From Pollenia angustigena (lineage: Eukaryota > Arthropoda > Insecta > Diptera > Polleniidae): a stretch of 64,000 nt of DNA. Positions 22,511-33,118 of this stretch are shown one piece after another. How positions within the stretch are numbered: position 1 is the first letter of the stretch; every line of letters starts with the position of its first letter. The position numbers were made by a program, and so were the translations under genes. Location of the stretch: assembly GCA_930367215.1 (NCBI GenBank), contig OV884056.1, positions 316,416,709 to 316,480,708 of the forward strand, in the 5' to 3' direction. The notes under the pieces were generated by a model that did no database searches, was not told where the DNA came from, and saw nothing but the letters and a program-made list of their open reading frames with translations.

Positions 22511-23158
22511 AGATACTTCCCTTGTTGGACGTGTACCTTCCTTAAATAATTGTTATTAAGTAAATTTTTCCCGCACTTGGCTTAGTACTAGTCCCCTTCC
22601 AGCTGTATAAAGAGGCCAATTCATCAGAAAATACTTTACAAACAGCGACTCCTATAAATTGTGCTGGTCCGTCACCTCCTGTTTTTGCAATGAACTGTTT
22701 CTGAAAATTTGTTTTCCCGATTAACAATGATTTTTATGAAATTATTTATAATTTTATACAATATTTAATACTTACAAATTGTCTAATGAGAAAACTGGTG
22801 TGTTGGCGATATTAATTTTTCGGCTTTCTTTTTTGCCAATCTTTTTATTTTTGTGACTGGCATAACCTTTTTTCAATCACTTTTTATAAAATTGTATTAT
22901 TATTTATATATGTACCTACTTTCATTAATCAGTTTTTAGTCGTCAAAAGTACTCGAGGAAGACTTAGTAAGGTGATTTTTGATAAAACAATCTTCCAAAT
23001 GCTAGTAGGGCGTGTTCTAATCGAAAAATTTACATATGTATTTCCACATGTATTTTACACATGCAAAGTTTCATATGTATCACACGATGTGTACAACTTT
23101 TACAGATGGAAAATTTGACAGTACATATGTAAAATACATCCCGTCTGATAGCACCTTA

Positions 23159-23393
23159 ACCGCGAAAATAACGTAAGCGACAAAAATCAAATTTTACAGG
23201 AGAGAGTTTTTTTATTTTATATTAATTTTGTATGAAATTTGGCGCTTACAATAAAATTGTTTTTGCTATAAAATCGTAACGGTACCTTTTGTGACCATGA
23301 CATTTTAGGAGATGATGCTAGTGTTGCCAATAAAGTCATTTATTAAAAAAAAACGAAAATTGAAAATCATGTCGCTTACGTTATTTTCGCGGT
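23159..23393. mobile_element. MITE, 235 bp, TA duplication
   Basis: Inverted ends ACCGCGAAAATAACGTAAGC followed by GACA are perfect on both sides and flanked by TA, as for Tc1/mariner-type MITEs. Its left TA overlaps the right TAA of the neighbouring 1.87-kb element, so it inserted into that element's target duplication. Confidence 0.75.
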
Positions 23394-23444
23394 TAGCAAT
23401 GAGTAGTGAACAAGTGAGTAGAGCTAAATCATGACCAAGTATTG

Positions 23445-23590
23445 CCACCACTACATTGAAAGCTTTGCATGTGTGGCATTGTATTGGTTTGTTTACGTTT
23501 GCATTTGTTGGTTTTATGCTCTTTTTGTGTATGTATACACATTGTTCGCTCTTTTTGTATTTTCATTTTGCATTTGCCCATAGCTGATCA
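23445..23590 (-). repeat. Dispersed ~150-bp repeat, copy 2
   Basis: Inverse of 9,709-9,865: it opens CCACTACATTGAAAGCTTTG and ends TTTGCATTTGCCCATAGCTG. The class is unknown. Confidence 0.65.
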
Positions 23591-24395
23591 TGACTCATAA
23601 ATTCTTGTACTTATACGCACTCATACTTATTCCAATGTGATTCAAACTCATATTCACTCAAAAGTTTCATTTTATTCATCGTACTCATACTTACCAACAT
23701 TTGTAGTGTTTGATTTAGAATCTACTCAAGTCAATGTGTATAGGCGAAGCAAAATGCGGGGCTGCCAGATTTGTCCCCGAAATAGCAAAGTGACGATTTG
23801 GCAATTACAGTTTACTAAAGTACATGTATGAAGTAGACGATTTTTCGGCAAATTTATCTGGTAGCGCTGATTATTAAGTTGTGTGTTTTCTCTGTTTTGT
23901 TAAAACGGTAAATGGATGAGCTAAATGATTTGAATCATTGTGAGTATTGTAAGTATTTTCTTGAAATTATAAATCAAGCTGAGGTCATTTATGAGTATGC
24001 GTATAATGTCGACGTCGCACTCATAAATATTTCTCTTGTGAGTATGAGTGAATCAGAGTAGTTTAGTTTAAATGATTTCTACGCACTTATACTTACAATT
24101 GCATGAGTCAGTATGAGTAGCGAAAAAACGATTCATTGCTGATCTCTGATATACATGCACATATAAGCAAAATGTAAACAACTTTTGACAGCTAAAAATA
24201 ATATAAACAAAGATCACCAGGCTTCTTGCGCAGACCTTTTCAATGGGCATTGACCACAAGAAATTTGTTTTTGTAACATTATTGTACAATGTCAAAAACA
24301 AATGACGTAAGGCGAAATCATAAAATATTAAGTAAACTTAAGGCAAATTCATTAATTAATAATAATAATTGTTAATTAATAAAATACATTCTGCA
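23591..24395. other. Non-coding; repeat fragment at ~24,165-24,320
   Basis: There is no gene. 24,172-24,250 (ATGTAAACAACTTTTGACA ... TTGCGCAGACC) resembles 36,685-36,740. CACAAGAAATTTGTTTTTGT through AAGGCGAAATCAT at 24,252-24,320 is an inverse relative of the MITE at 25,544-25,735. Confidence 0.5.
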
Positions 24396-24945
24396 AATGC
24401 GCAAAATTTCGTGAAAATCTTTGCAGCAAGGATTTAAGTCTTGGAATCACTTAACCAAGGCCCTCAGTAAATTTAGTGATAAGCAAAGAGCCCATAAACT
24501 TAAAGCAGAGTCATTGAAATGCAATAACAGTAACTGGAAGTTTGGGAAAACTTTATGGTGGTTTCCATAGACACAAAACAGGTTGAAGATGCCAAAAATG
24601 CCTACAAACGTTTTTCTGAATTGAAATCCAACTATGTATTTGTATTAAGAAGTGTTATGCGGTACCATTAAAGCCATAGCCGAGGGTAAGCCGGATGCTA
24701 AATGCAATCCCCAGAACGTTTACGCAAGAAAGCTTCGACTCTTATGGGCCATCAGTGTGTTAAACATGGCCCCAAACATACGGTATGGGAATTGGCAGTT
24801 TTAATAGCTCCTCATTCCTTAAAGAACGCCAAAGTTTTTAGATCCTTTACCGGCTAGGAATTGATGTAGGTTACAAAATTACCATTCGCCCAAAATGCTT
24901 TGGAACTGTGTGCAGAATTAATTCAAAGATCTTTGGAGGCAATTT
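24396..24945 (+). pseudogene. Broken coding-like sequence, origin unknown
   Basis: Unlike its surroundings, this block is more balanced in base content and gives successive open stretches in different frames. One reads QGFKSWNHLTKALSKFSDK onward to a stop near 24,570; a shifted frame reads DTKQVEDAKNAYKRFSELKS; a last one near 24,860-24,930 reads DVGYKITIRPKCFGTVC. Such frame-hopping blocks suggest a decayed gene copy with several indels. I cannot name the parent. There are no introns or poly-A, so whether it is processed or genomic is open. Confidence 0.35.
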
Positions 24946-25035
24946 TTCACTTTTTTTTAGTTTATTTATGTAATTTCTGTTGAAATTTTTTTTCATGCCT
25001 ACTGAATGTTTTTAACTAAAATGTAAACAAAAATA

Positions 25036-25112
25036 ATAAGCAAATTTTGACATCCAACAATGAAAAAAGCTAAAAAAAACTATCACCTGGGCTTATAAGA
25101 CCACCTGTTATC
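25036..25112 (-). repeat. Partial inverse copy of the 25,544 MITE interior
   Basis: TTTTGACATCCAACAATG and TAAGACCACCTGT here are the inverse of 25,556-25,617, so the two can pair across 0.45 kb. Confidence 0.6.
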
Positions 25113-25543
25113 AATACGCCTTGGTACCAGGTAGGTTAATTAGGGAGAGTTTTCATTATTTACCCTTGGAATGTCAAATTCATTTATTTGAATTTTGACA
25201 CTTGTTTTAATTTGTTTTCCTTTTTTCTTTTGCTTGACTTATATGGTTTTAAAATTTAAAATAAAATGTATAATAACTATACCTTGTACAAGACGAATTC
25301 AACTAAAAGTGGTATCAAAACGTCATCTGATTTTGTCAGTTCGAACTTATTTGTTTTGATTTGTTTGTGTTTTGCTAAGAATGGTTGACATATCGAGCCG
25401 TAAGCACCAATAAAGCAATAAAAAAGCATCATGTTGCTTTTGTTGTTGTTGGACTGTTGTAGTTCTTATTCCACCATAGTTTATAATACAAAATTTAAAA
25501 AACGTAAACAAAAATGTTTTCTGAATAAAAATACGTATGATTA

Positions 25544-25735
25544 CAAGGTGAATTTATTACAGGTGGTCTTAAAAGCCCTGCTGATATTAGCTAAAATCAA
25601 TGTTGGATGTCAAAATTTTGTTTATTCTCTTTTATTATCTTTGTTTCTGTTTTGTTTTATTTCTGTTTTTGACATTGTACAATGATTTTACAAAAACAAA
25701 TTGCTTGTGGTTTTTGTACGGATGAATTCGCCTTG
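25544..25735. mobile_element. hAT MITE, 192 bp
   Basis: The ends CAAGGTGAATTTATT and (inverse) CAAGGCGAATTCATC are flanked by a perfect 8-bp duplication TATGATTA (25,536-25,543; 25,736-25,743). The same terminal motif marks the 10.6-kb nested unit at 27,480-38,078 and lone ends near 24,305 and 27,309. Confidence 0.85.
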
Positions 25736-26019
25736 TATGATTATCAACATTTTTACCAACTTTTCAAATTTGACTTAAGATGTTTTGTCAAAATGCCATA
25801 AAATAATGATATTGTATTAAAGAAAGATTTCTGAAATTTAGTTGACAAAAACAAGTTCCAAAAGAATTTTTTAATAACTGCATTTTTTAATGCAAATCAA
25901 TCAAAAAAAAAAATTTTAAAGAATTTTTTTTAATATAGCTTCCAAGTGTTTTGCTATTACTATTCAAAGCGGGACACCACACTATTACTTGCGATCTTAT
26001 TGTAATCCAAAATTAGATT

Positions 26020-27227
26020 TTAATCTCTATCGCAATCCGTAACACTCGCCGTCTGTAGCGAAATATCCACCGTGGAAAAACTGTGTTCCATTTCTGATCT
26101 AATTTCAACATCAAATTCGCCGCAAAAGATGTCCTCATCAGATTTACAAGTACAATCTTCACATACGCATTCATATTCTGAACTACACGCTTCGCTTTCA
26201 TGACTAGAAGAGCAAGAAAATTCCTGTGGCAATTTAATATCTATTGCGTCTTCATCGACCTCAAATTCTTCCTTGCTTATTGGAATCCATCTACAATCAA
26301 ATGGACCCTGACTTGAACCAGTATTAGTAGAATCAGCGATTTCTCGATAAGCATAGTTGTTTTCTTTTGTGGCAAGTGAAGGGCAGGTACAGCGTGCTCT
26401 GACATTATTTTCTAGTTTCCCAGTATTATTAACTTGATCTATCACATTTTCCTCTTGCTCTTTCAAATACATGGCTTCGTATGGGTCATCTATAACATGC
26501 ATCCCTGTTGTAACTTTAACCGTCTTTAGACTTTCAACGGCAATTCTTTTAACGCATTCTAAGCATGAGCATTCGTAATCATTAACCGACTGTTTTCCAA
26601 TTGCAATGCGTTCATACAGTTTTTTATAAACCAAATTAATTTTTCGCTCCAAATTTTTCTGATGGCTATAAAATATACCCTCATAAGAGGCATATACCTG
26701 AGCCGTACGTTGTGCTGCATGTACCCATAGACATTCAGAAGAGTGCGTCAATTTATCATTTAATAAATTATTTGGCACTCCTCCCAAATCCGTACCATGA
26801 TAGAAAGCATTAAAGGCTCTTTTAATAATTGAATATGCCATTTGAGCTTCCATGCGATTCATTTGACATTTACGACCCAATTCATATAAGAGGTCTTCTT
26901 TGTTTAGACGTTTTCTTGGTATGGAATCTATGCGATTAATAATTTCTTCAAAATGCAGAAAATAATAAATGATGACATCTCTGGTGGCTTTAGCTTTCAT
27001 CATGAAAATACCACAAAGATTCATTACCTTTCAATTGGAAAGCAACAACAATATGTAATTTTCGTTTAAATTTTAATTACTGTTTTTACCTCGGCTAATG
27101 ATTCTGCAATATCAGTTACTTTTCTTATTAAAACATCACTAGCGATATTTTTGTGCAAACAATTGCAATAATTGTGAGGTTGAAAACATTCGCATTTGTA
27201 GCTTTGTGTGAATTTTTGGGGAAACAT
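26020..27227 (-). CDS. Two-exon host gene, cysteine-motif protein of unknown function
   Basis: Exon 2 (27,027-26,020) is open for 335 codons plus stop. Upstream, ATG at 27,227 opens a 46-codon exon ending GAG at 27,090, followed by a GTAAAA donor; the acceptor AG is at 27,029-27,028. The 62-nt intron, typical for flies, joins the two in frame, giving 381 residues. I do not recognise the family. Visible features: recurrent cysteine clusters (KCECFQPHNYCNC near residues 11-23, YECSCLEC near 200, ARCTCP near 260, YECVCEDCTC near 340), a predicted mostly helical middle (about 50-190) and an acidic C-terminal third. No signal peptide, membrane segment or transposon domain is seen. ATTAAA at 25,934-25,929 is a possible polyadenylation signal. 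It is the only convincing non-mobile gene in the window and is boxed in by transposons on both sides. Confidence 0.75.
27028..27089 (-). other. Predicted 62-nt intron
   Basis: GT (27,089-27,088, context GAG|GTAAAA) to AG (27,029-27,028, context GAAAG|GTAATG). It is phase 0 and joins two frames that are otherwise unconnected. Confidence 0.75.
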
Positions 27228-27658
27228 ACTAAAATTAAATTAAATTTTGGCTTTTGAATTAAAATTTTTCAAAGGTTTATAAAATTACATTTTTAAAGGT
27301 TTATAACAAGGTGAATTCATGTATAGAGTGGTGGTAACAACACCAAAAACACAACATTGTATTTTATTTGTTGCTTATATGTTAAAAACACAAGTAACTT
27401 TCTCTCTAATTTAGAATTTAGAAAAACAAGTAGCACAGCTGTTTGTCATTCCGCTTGTAATTTCTATATCAGGGCGAATTCATACAGGTGACTGCATCAT
27501 GAGATAAAGTAATACCGTGTTCAGATATACCTTTTTTATTGAATCAATATTCGGTTAATTGACATAATTATCTTTTTGTTCACATATACACAATTTAGCT
27601 AATTCAATTTATATTACTACTACGTACAACATTCAACGTAAACAAAAATGTACATGTA

Positions 27659-28064
27659 AGTTAAACAAGGATCGTTCCTTGTTGTAAAAAAAGTACGGTC
27701 AGGCCGCCCAAGGGGCCTGACCGGATGTGTACTCACACGACCAAAAAATAAAAAAGAAGTTTTAAGTTATTTAAATGAACTTTATTTGACCACGTCTAGA
27801 ATTGAATTAATCTTTATTCTTAACTTAATTTATTATTACAATTCTATTTCTGTGGGAAAATGCTTATTCGTGCAAGTCGCATTGCAACACGCGCAGACTT
27901 TAATTATGCTGAGTTGCAATGTGATTTCACAACAATTATTATTGAACTTAAATTAGGTGTTAGTAAAAGCGGATCATGTTACAACACGCGCAGACATAAA
28001 ATATGATGAGTTGCAATATGGTTTCGCAACAAGTGTTCTTAACCCATTTATTAAGGTGTTAACT
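27659..28064 (-). repeat. Errantivirus 3' LTR
   Basis: 406 bp, appears identical to 36,267-36,672. It contains a repeated block around ACAACACGCGCAGAC / GCAACACGCGCAGAC and inverted GGTCAGGCC/GGCCTGACC. Confidence 0.95.
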
Positions 28065-28071
28065 CCCCCCT
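28065..28071 (-). other. Polypurine tract
   Basis: The minus strand reads AGGGGGG directly before the 3' LTR start AGTTAACACC; plus-strand primer of the errantivirus. Confidence 0.85.
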
Positions 28072-28080
28072 GTTTAAAAA

Positions 28081-29527
28081 TCAGCGTCCCGCTGATCCGA
28101 CAGATTCTTTAATGTCATTTGCAGATGAATTTAGGGTTGGTAACCTTGATGGTCCAAATATTTTTTTCCATAAAACAACTACGATGCTTGCAATAATTGC
28201 TACTAAAAGATAACCCATTAGTTGAGACCAAAGGGAGAGGTTCAGGTGGTATTTCAGGTGTTCAATGTGTCCTATATTTTTTTCCTGAAGTTCATGCAAG
28301 AAATTTAAGTCAAGTTTTCGCTCCTTTTCGTAAATATTGGATAATAAAGGGGGAAGGGCTTGTATGTTCGTCATTCTTTCATTTATGAATTTCCTGTTCG
28401 CGACTCTTATTGTTTCATTAAAAAATTTAATTAAATATGTACCATTTAGACTTCTATTGTTTTGTTGCGAAGAAATTACACCCTTGAAATTTGTTACAAA
28501 AATTAAATCGTCTCCTAGCTGTTCAATTACAGTTTCTTTGTTGGTCAAAAATGTGCAATTCGCGTTAATACCCTTTAGGATTTTTAACAGGCATTCGTCT
28601 TCGCCGAGTTTCTTCAATTGGTTAGGACTGCAAACTGTTATGTTACCCATTGATGTGCAGCTATCCTTGATACCATACGCATCCTCATGATTGAGGAGTA
28701 CTGCGCTATATCTAAGGTCAAGTTGACGGTTTTCAGTTATGGCTGCCCTTGTTATTATTTTTTCGAATTTTTTTGGGTTTACTTTAGGTATTGATAGAAT
28801 GTATAGCAATGATGTACCGTTTGAAAATATACTGGGTTTCCCATATTCGACAGCTTCGATTGCGTTGTTGTATGGTAGTGAGTCCACTTCAGAAACTATA
28901 CGTTGAATTTCTTCCATATCCAAAAGATTAGTGTTAATAACGCCACTTTTTGCTAGTTGACAGGCTCGTACTACTTCCTCAATATCGTTTTTAATTATTA
29001 GTAGTTGGTTCAGGGACTCCTTTGTAACTTCCTCCAACTCGGATTTGGAAATTTTATTAGTGAAATTATTAATCAAATTATTTATTTGCTTCACTACTTC
29101 GTTTGTTGTTTCGAACAGCTTGTTATTTATGACGTATTGATGTTCGTTATTGGAGATGAGCTTTTCTTGACTTTCCAAAACTTGACTCCAATCTGCTGCA
29201 TCTGGATTTCCTGCAATCCATTTCCATGCTGAACCAATCCAATTTATGGATCTTTTACTTCTTGTAATTCCCTTGATTGAATTTATCCGGTCGTGGGCTT
29301 TTTGCAGATAAAACTCGAATGTTTTTTTGTTCAACTCACTGCTTTTAATTGTTGAAAACCCATCTGCTGTGGTGCGAAGCATCTCTTCCAATCTTTCTAA
29401 GTTTATCACATGTACCACATTGAGATAACCATTTATGATCCATCCGTCACCAGTTTTGACTGTTACTATTGGGGAATTGTACTTGAAGACATGATAAGCG
29501 CCAGCTACGTGGAGTAGTAAACAAGAT
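28081..29527 (-). CDS. env: Errantivirus Env (fusion glycoprotein)
   Basis: The frame is open from about 29,547 to the stop at 28,081. Its N-terminus reads as a signal peptide (CLLLHVAGA then YHVFKYNS). A furin-type site RSKR lies about 90 residues in, followed by a hydrophobic fusion-peptide-like segment. A long heptad-rich region, potential N-glycosylation sites and a C-terminal membrane anchor (LLVAIIASIVVVLW) follow. This is the baculovirus F-like layout known for gypsy-group Env. There is no in-frame ATG ahead of the signal peptide: the first methionine lies well inside, so translation must use an ATG added by splicing or a non-AUG start. A branch-like CTAAC and AG at 29,528 offer an acceptor, and GTAAGT at 34,289 a donor, but joining these two gives a stop, so the real junction is unresolved. 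Confidence 0.88.
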
Positions 29528-29879
29528 CTTAAGTAATTAAATGTTAGTTAGTACAATATTTAATGTAAATTAAGCTATAATTCTGCAAGTATAAGTTATA
29601 TTATTAATTAAGCCATTCTCCCATTATTATAATATAGCCAAAGTAAGTTATTATGTAAAGAAAAATACAAAAAATTAATTTTTTTGATTCTTATAAAAAT
29701 TGTTTATAAAATTTTTGTATTATTACCCCTTCAGTTCTCAAGTATTATAAAGGAGTTTACATTTTAAGGTTATTCCTTAAGAAAAAGGTAAATTATTTAA
29801 ATTTTACAAATTTGGTGTTAAATTTACATGATCATTTTTACATATGTTTTATACATATGGTGACCTGTAAGTGCAGGGA

Positions 29880-32800
29880 TTACCCGGTTTTCTTCATATG
29901 AGATTTATGATACTTCCTCCCCTTATTTGTATAAAATGTTACACGATTATCAACGGAAACTTTGTGCTGTTTGTATATTGGTTTATGCTTTGGTTTAATT
30001 TGGTTATCCCTAACAAATACTTCCTGGTTTTCTTCCAACCTTGTTGGAACTGACCTGTTTTTGTTTAGCCTATCATTAGTGGACCTTTGATTACTCTCGA
30101 TGAGCCCACGAATATCTTGATTTACCTGGTCACGGAAATTAGCTAACTGTTGATAATTAAATCTTTCGGCTCTATTAAAAAAAATGTCAGATGGTTTCTT
30201 TTTTATAACCGAGTGTACTGAGTTATTGTAACGATCTACAGCGAGGTTAATCAAGTCCTTAGGGCTGAGATTTTTTATTTCCCTAGATACGCAACGATAT
30301 ATTTCTATTAACGTTGAGTGAAATCTTTCGACCTGGCCGTTAACTTCACTTTTCTGAGTGGGAGTAAAATAAATTTCTATATTTAGAGATCTAATAAAGT
30401 TCAATATAGTAGGTGTCAAGAAGCCTCTTTCGTTGTCCGATACAATTATACGTGGTACCGAAAAATAATGCAGAACTTTGGCTAATTTGCTCCTCAGGTG
30501 GATAGCTGAGCGGTTCTTAATGCAAAACAGTTTGGCAAACTTTGAAAACTTATCGATACAGCTTATGAACTTGAACCCCTGAATCTCGAAAATATCGATA
30601 TGCAGAATTTCACAAGGGTACGTAGGGACAGGTGTTGGCTGTATCTTGGGCTTAGTGGGGTGTCTTTCGTATTTATTTAGTTTGCATACTTCGCAGTTTT
30701 TAGTGTAAGTCCGAATAAGACTTCTCATGCGGGGAAAATAATAATTTTCTAATATTTGCAAGCTGTTTTCCTTATCGTTCCGATGAGCGCGTCTATGCTC
30801 ACTTTCTATAATTTCACAAGTTCTTTCTGGATTAGTAATATCTTCAACTACTCTTTGGGTGATTCTTATTTTATATGAGATAAAGTGAGCTAAGTATACG
30901 TCATTTAGTACTTGAATAAAGTTTTCGGGAATTTTAATACCGTTAATACAATTAGGATTGAGACATCTTTTCAAAGTATCCGTTAAGGATTCTAAGGTAA
31001 TTTGGTTGAGAGTAGCATGATGTCTAGTAACCCCTGGGTGAGGTTGTATACTACTGTGTAATTCCTTACCCTGTCGTATAATTATCTGATTTTTGAAAAC
31101 ATTTAATGGGGCTTCTACATGGGCGATTAAATCACTAGAGTCTTGCTGAGCGCTATGGACTGTTTCGGCGCACTGCTCTTCTGCTTCATCAGCAGTTATG
31201 GTTTCAGAATTTCCTTCCGAAGCTGTGTCTGTCTCAACATCACTAAGGGTAAATGTTTGGTTAAGGTTCGATTCAAGTCGGGACAATGCGTCAGCTACGA
31301 CGTTTGACTTACCAGGTTTATACACGAGTTCGTAGTTATACTCCTCGATCCTGGCTTTCCACCTTTTCAATTTTGCGTTGTGATTCTGATTTCCTAGAGC
31401 ATAGGTTAGAGGTTGGTGGTCGGTAAAAATCCTTACTTTTTTAGCTCCATAGAGATAAGATCGTAGGTTATCTAGGGCCCAAACGATGGCCAACATTTCC
31501 TTCTCATTGGTTGCGTAATTCTCTTCCGTTTTTTTTAACGATCGAGAAATAAAGGCTATGGGTTTGTCTGCTCCTGTGAAGTTTTGGGACAATACCGCTC
31601 CAATAGCATAGTTAGAAGCGTCGGTAGTCAAGTTAAAAGGTTGGTCAAAGTCTGGGAACGCCAATACTTCGGATGACATCAATAAGATTTTCAATTCGTT
31701 GAAAGCCTTTTGTGCCTCCTCTGTTAGTGTAACCGGTACCTTTCTAGATGAATTTGCTTTAACCTGGGCATTTTCTCCTCTAGTAAGATTGGTTAAAGGC
31801 TTGGCGACTTTAGCATAATCTCTGATAAACTTCCTATAATAGGATGTCATACCGAGAAAACTCTTAAGGTCTTTAAGTGTACCAGGGGGAGCTAAATTCT
31901 GTATGGCCTCAACCTTCTGGGGATCCGCTCGGATTCCGTCTTCTGATATAATATAACCTAAAAAGGACACCTGTGTTTGGAGGAACTGGGTTTTTTCTAG
32001 ATTTACCTTAAGGCCAGATGCCATAAGTTTCTCAAATACAGCTTCAACATTTTTCAAATGGTCGTCAATATCACGCCCGTAGACAATAATGTCGTCGATA
32101 TAAACATAACATATTTTGCCGATGTATTCCTTTAATACGTCATCAATCATCCTTTGAAAAATTGATGGGGCATTTTTCAGCCCAAATGGAAGGCGCAAGA
32201 ATTCAAACTTCCCATTTAAGGTAGAAAACGCAGTCTTGTGTATATCGGAATCTTTCATCGGAATTTGGTGGAAGCCCGATGTTAAATCTAACGTTGTGAA
32301 ATATTTAGCCTCGCCAAGGCTCGCTAATGTTGAATTAATATCCGGTATCGGATATGTGTCAGAAATAGTTACAGAATTTAACCTTTTAAAGTCAATCACC
32401 ATTCTATATTGGTTCTCTCCGTTTGGTTTGGGTTTCTTCGGGACCACCCATATTGGAGAATTATAAGGGCTGCTGGAAGGTCTTATTATATTCTGACTTA
32501 ATAATTCCGAGATTTGTTCCTCCACAACAGAGCGCATATTTGCTGGATAGGGATAACTTTTACTATAAATGGGATCGTCAGTGCTCGTTTTAATTTCAGC
32601 TCTAATAGTGGTGGTGACCATTTCTCCGGCTTCAAGGGGACCAAATAAAGGGCTGTATTTATTAGTTAAGGTTTTCAATTTATGAGCCACCTCTTCTGGA
32701 AAGTTCTGGGATAAGAAATTTATCTCTTGAGAGAATTTTTCCCTTAAAGGGAGAACTACGCCCGTGTTTAAGGTGAGAGTATTATTTTCCCTATTAATAA

Positions 32801-33118
32801 TGGCGCCTAGTGACTTGAGAGTATCGTCACCTATTATACCATCAAATGAACTTAACCCAGGAAGTATGTAAAACGTTATATTATTTGTAATACCGGCTGA
32901 TTCGAAAAATTTACCTTGTACCTTTTGATGTATTTGAATTAGTCCCCCAGCTGTTCTTACGAGGAATGGTTTCTTAAGTTGGGTGCCTGATTCACACAAA
33001 TGGGAACCAGCGAAATTTTTATTCGCTCCAGTGTCTATTAGGAACTTTAGTGGCACCCCGTGTTTAGTTGTTATTTTTAGGTAAGGAACGCTGGAAGGGA
33101 GGCCCCCGTCATAAAATT
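29880..33118 (-). CDS. pol: Errantivirus Pol (protease, RT, RNase H, integrase)
   Basis: This frame is open from a stop just upstream of the slippery site to 29,880 and is reached by -1 frameshift from gag. Counting from codon GTG at 33,056: protease DTGA (about 8-11), RT fingers and palm with YIDD (about 320), RNase H TTDAS (about 475), integrase HHCC zinc domain (about 765-810), and D-D-E core at HIDIF (about 819), VSDNERG (about 870) and NGQVERFHS (about 908). No catalytic residue is missing and no stop interrupts it. The order PR-RT-RH-IN is the Ty3/gypsy order. There is no ATG at the start of the frame, as expected for a frameshift product. A non-coding gap of about 0.33 kb separates it from env. 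Confidence 0.93.

Larger units (their letters stand above)
21285..23156. mobile_element. TIR transposon, 1.87 kb, TAA duplication
   Basis: Inverted ends of about 42 bp are essentially identical: AGGTGCTATCAGACGGGATG then TATTTTACATATGTACTGTC, flanked by TAA (21,282-21,284; 23,157-23,159). A TAA duplication points to PIF/Harbinger; the terminal motif is not one I can name. The interior holds a tandem array (21,690-21,925) and a fold-back (22,349-22,510), and no transposase. Highly similar long ends imply fairly recent activity. Confidence 0.8.
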
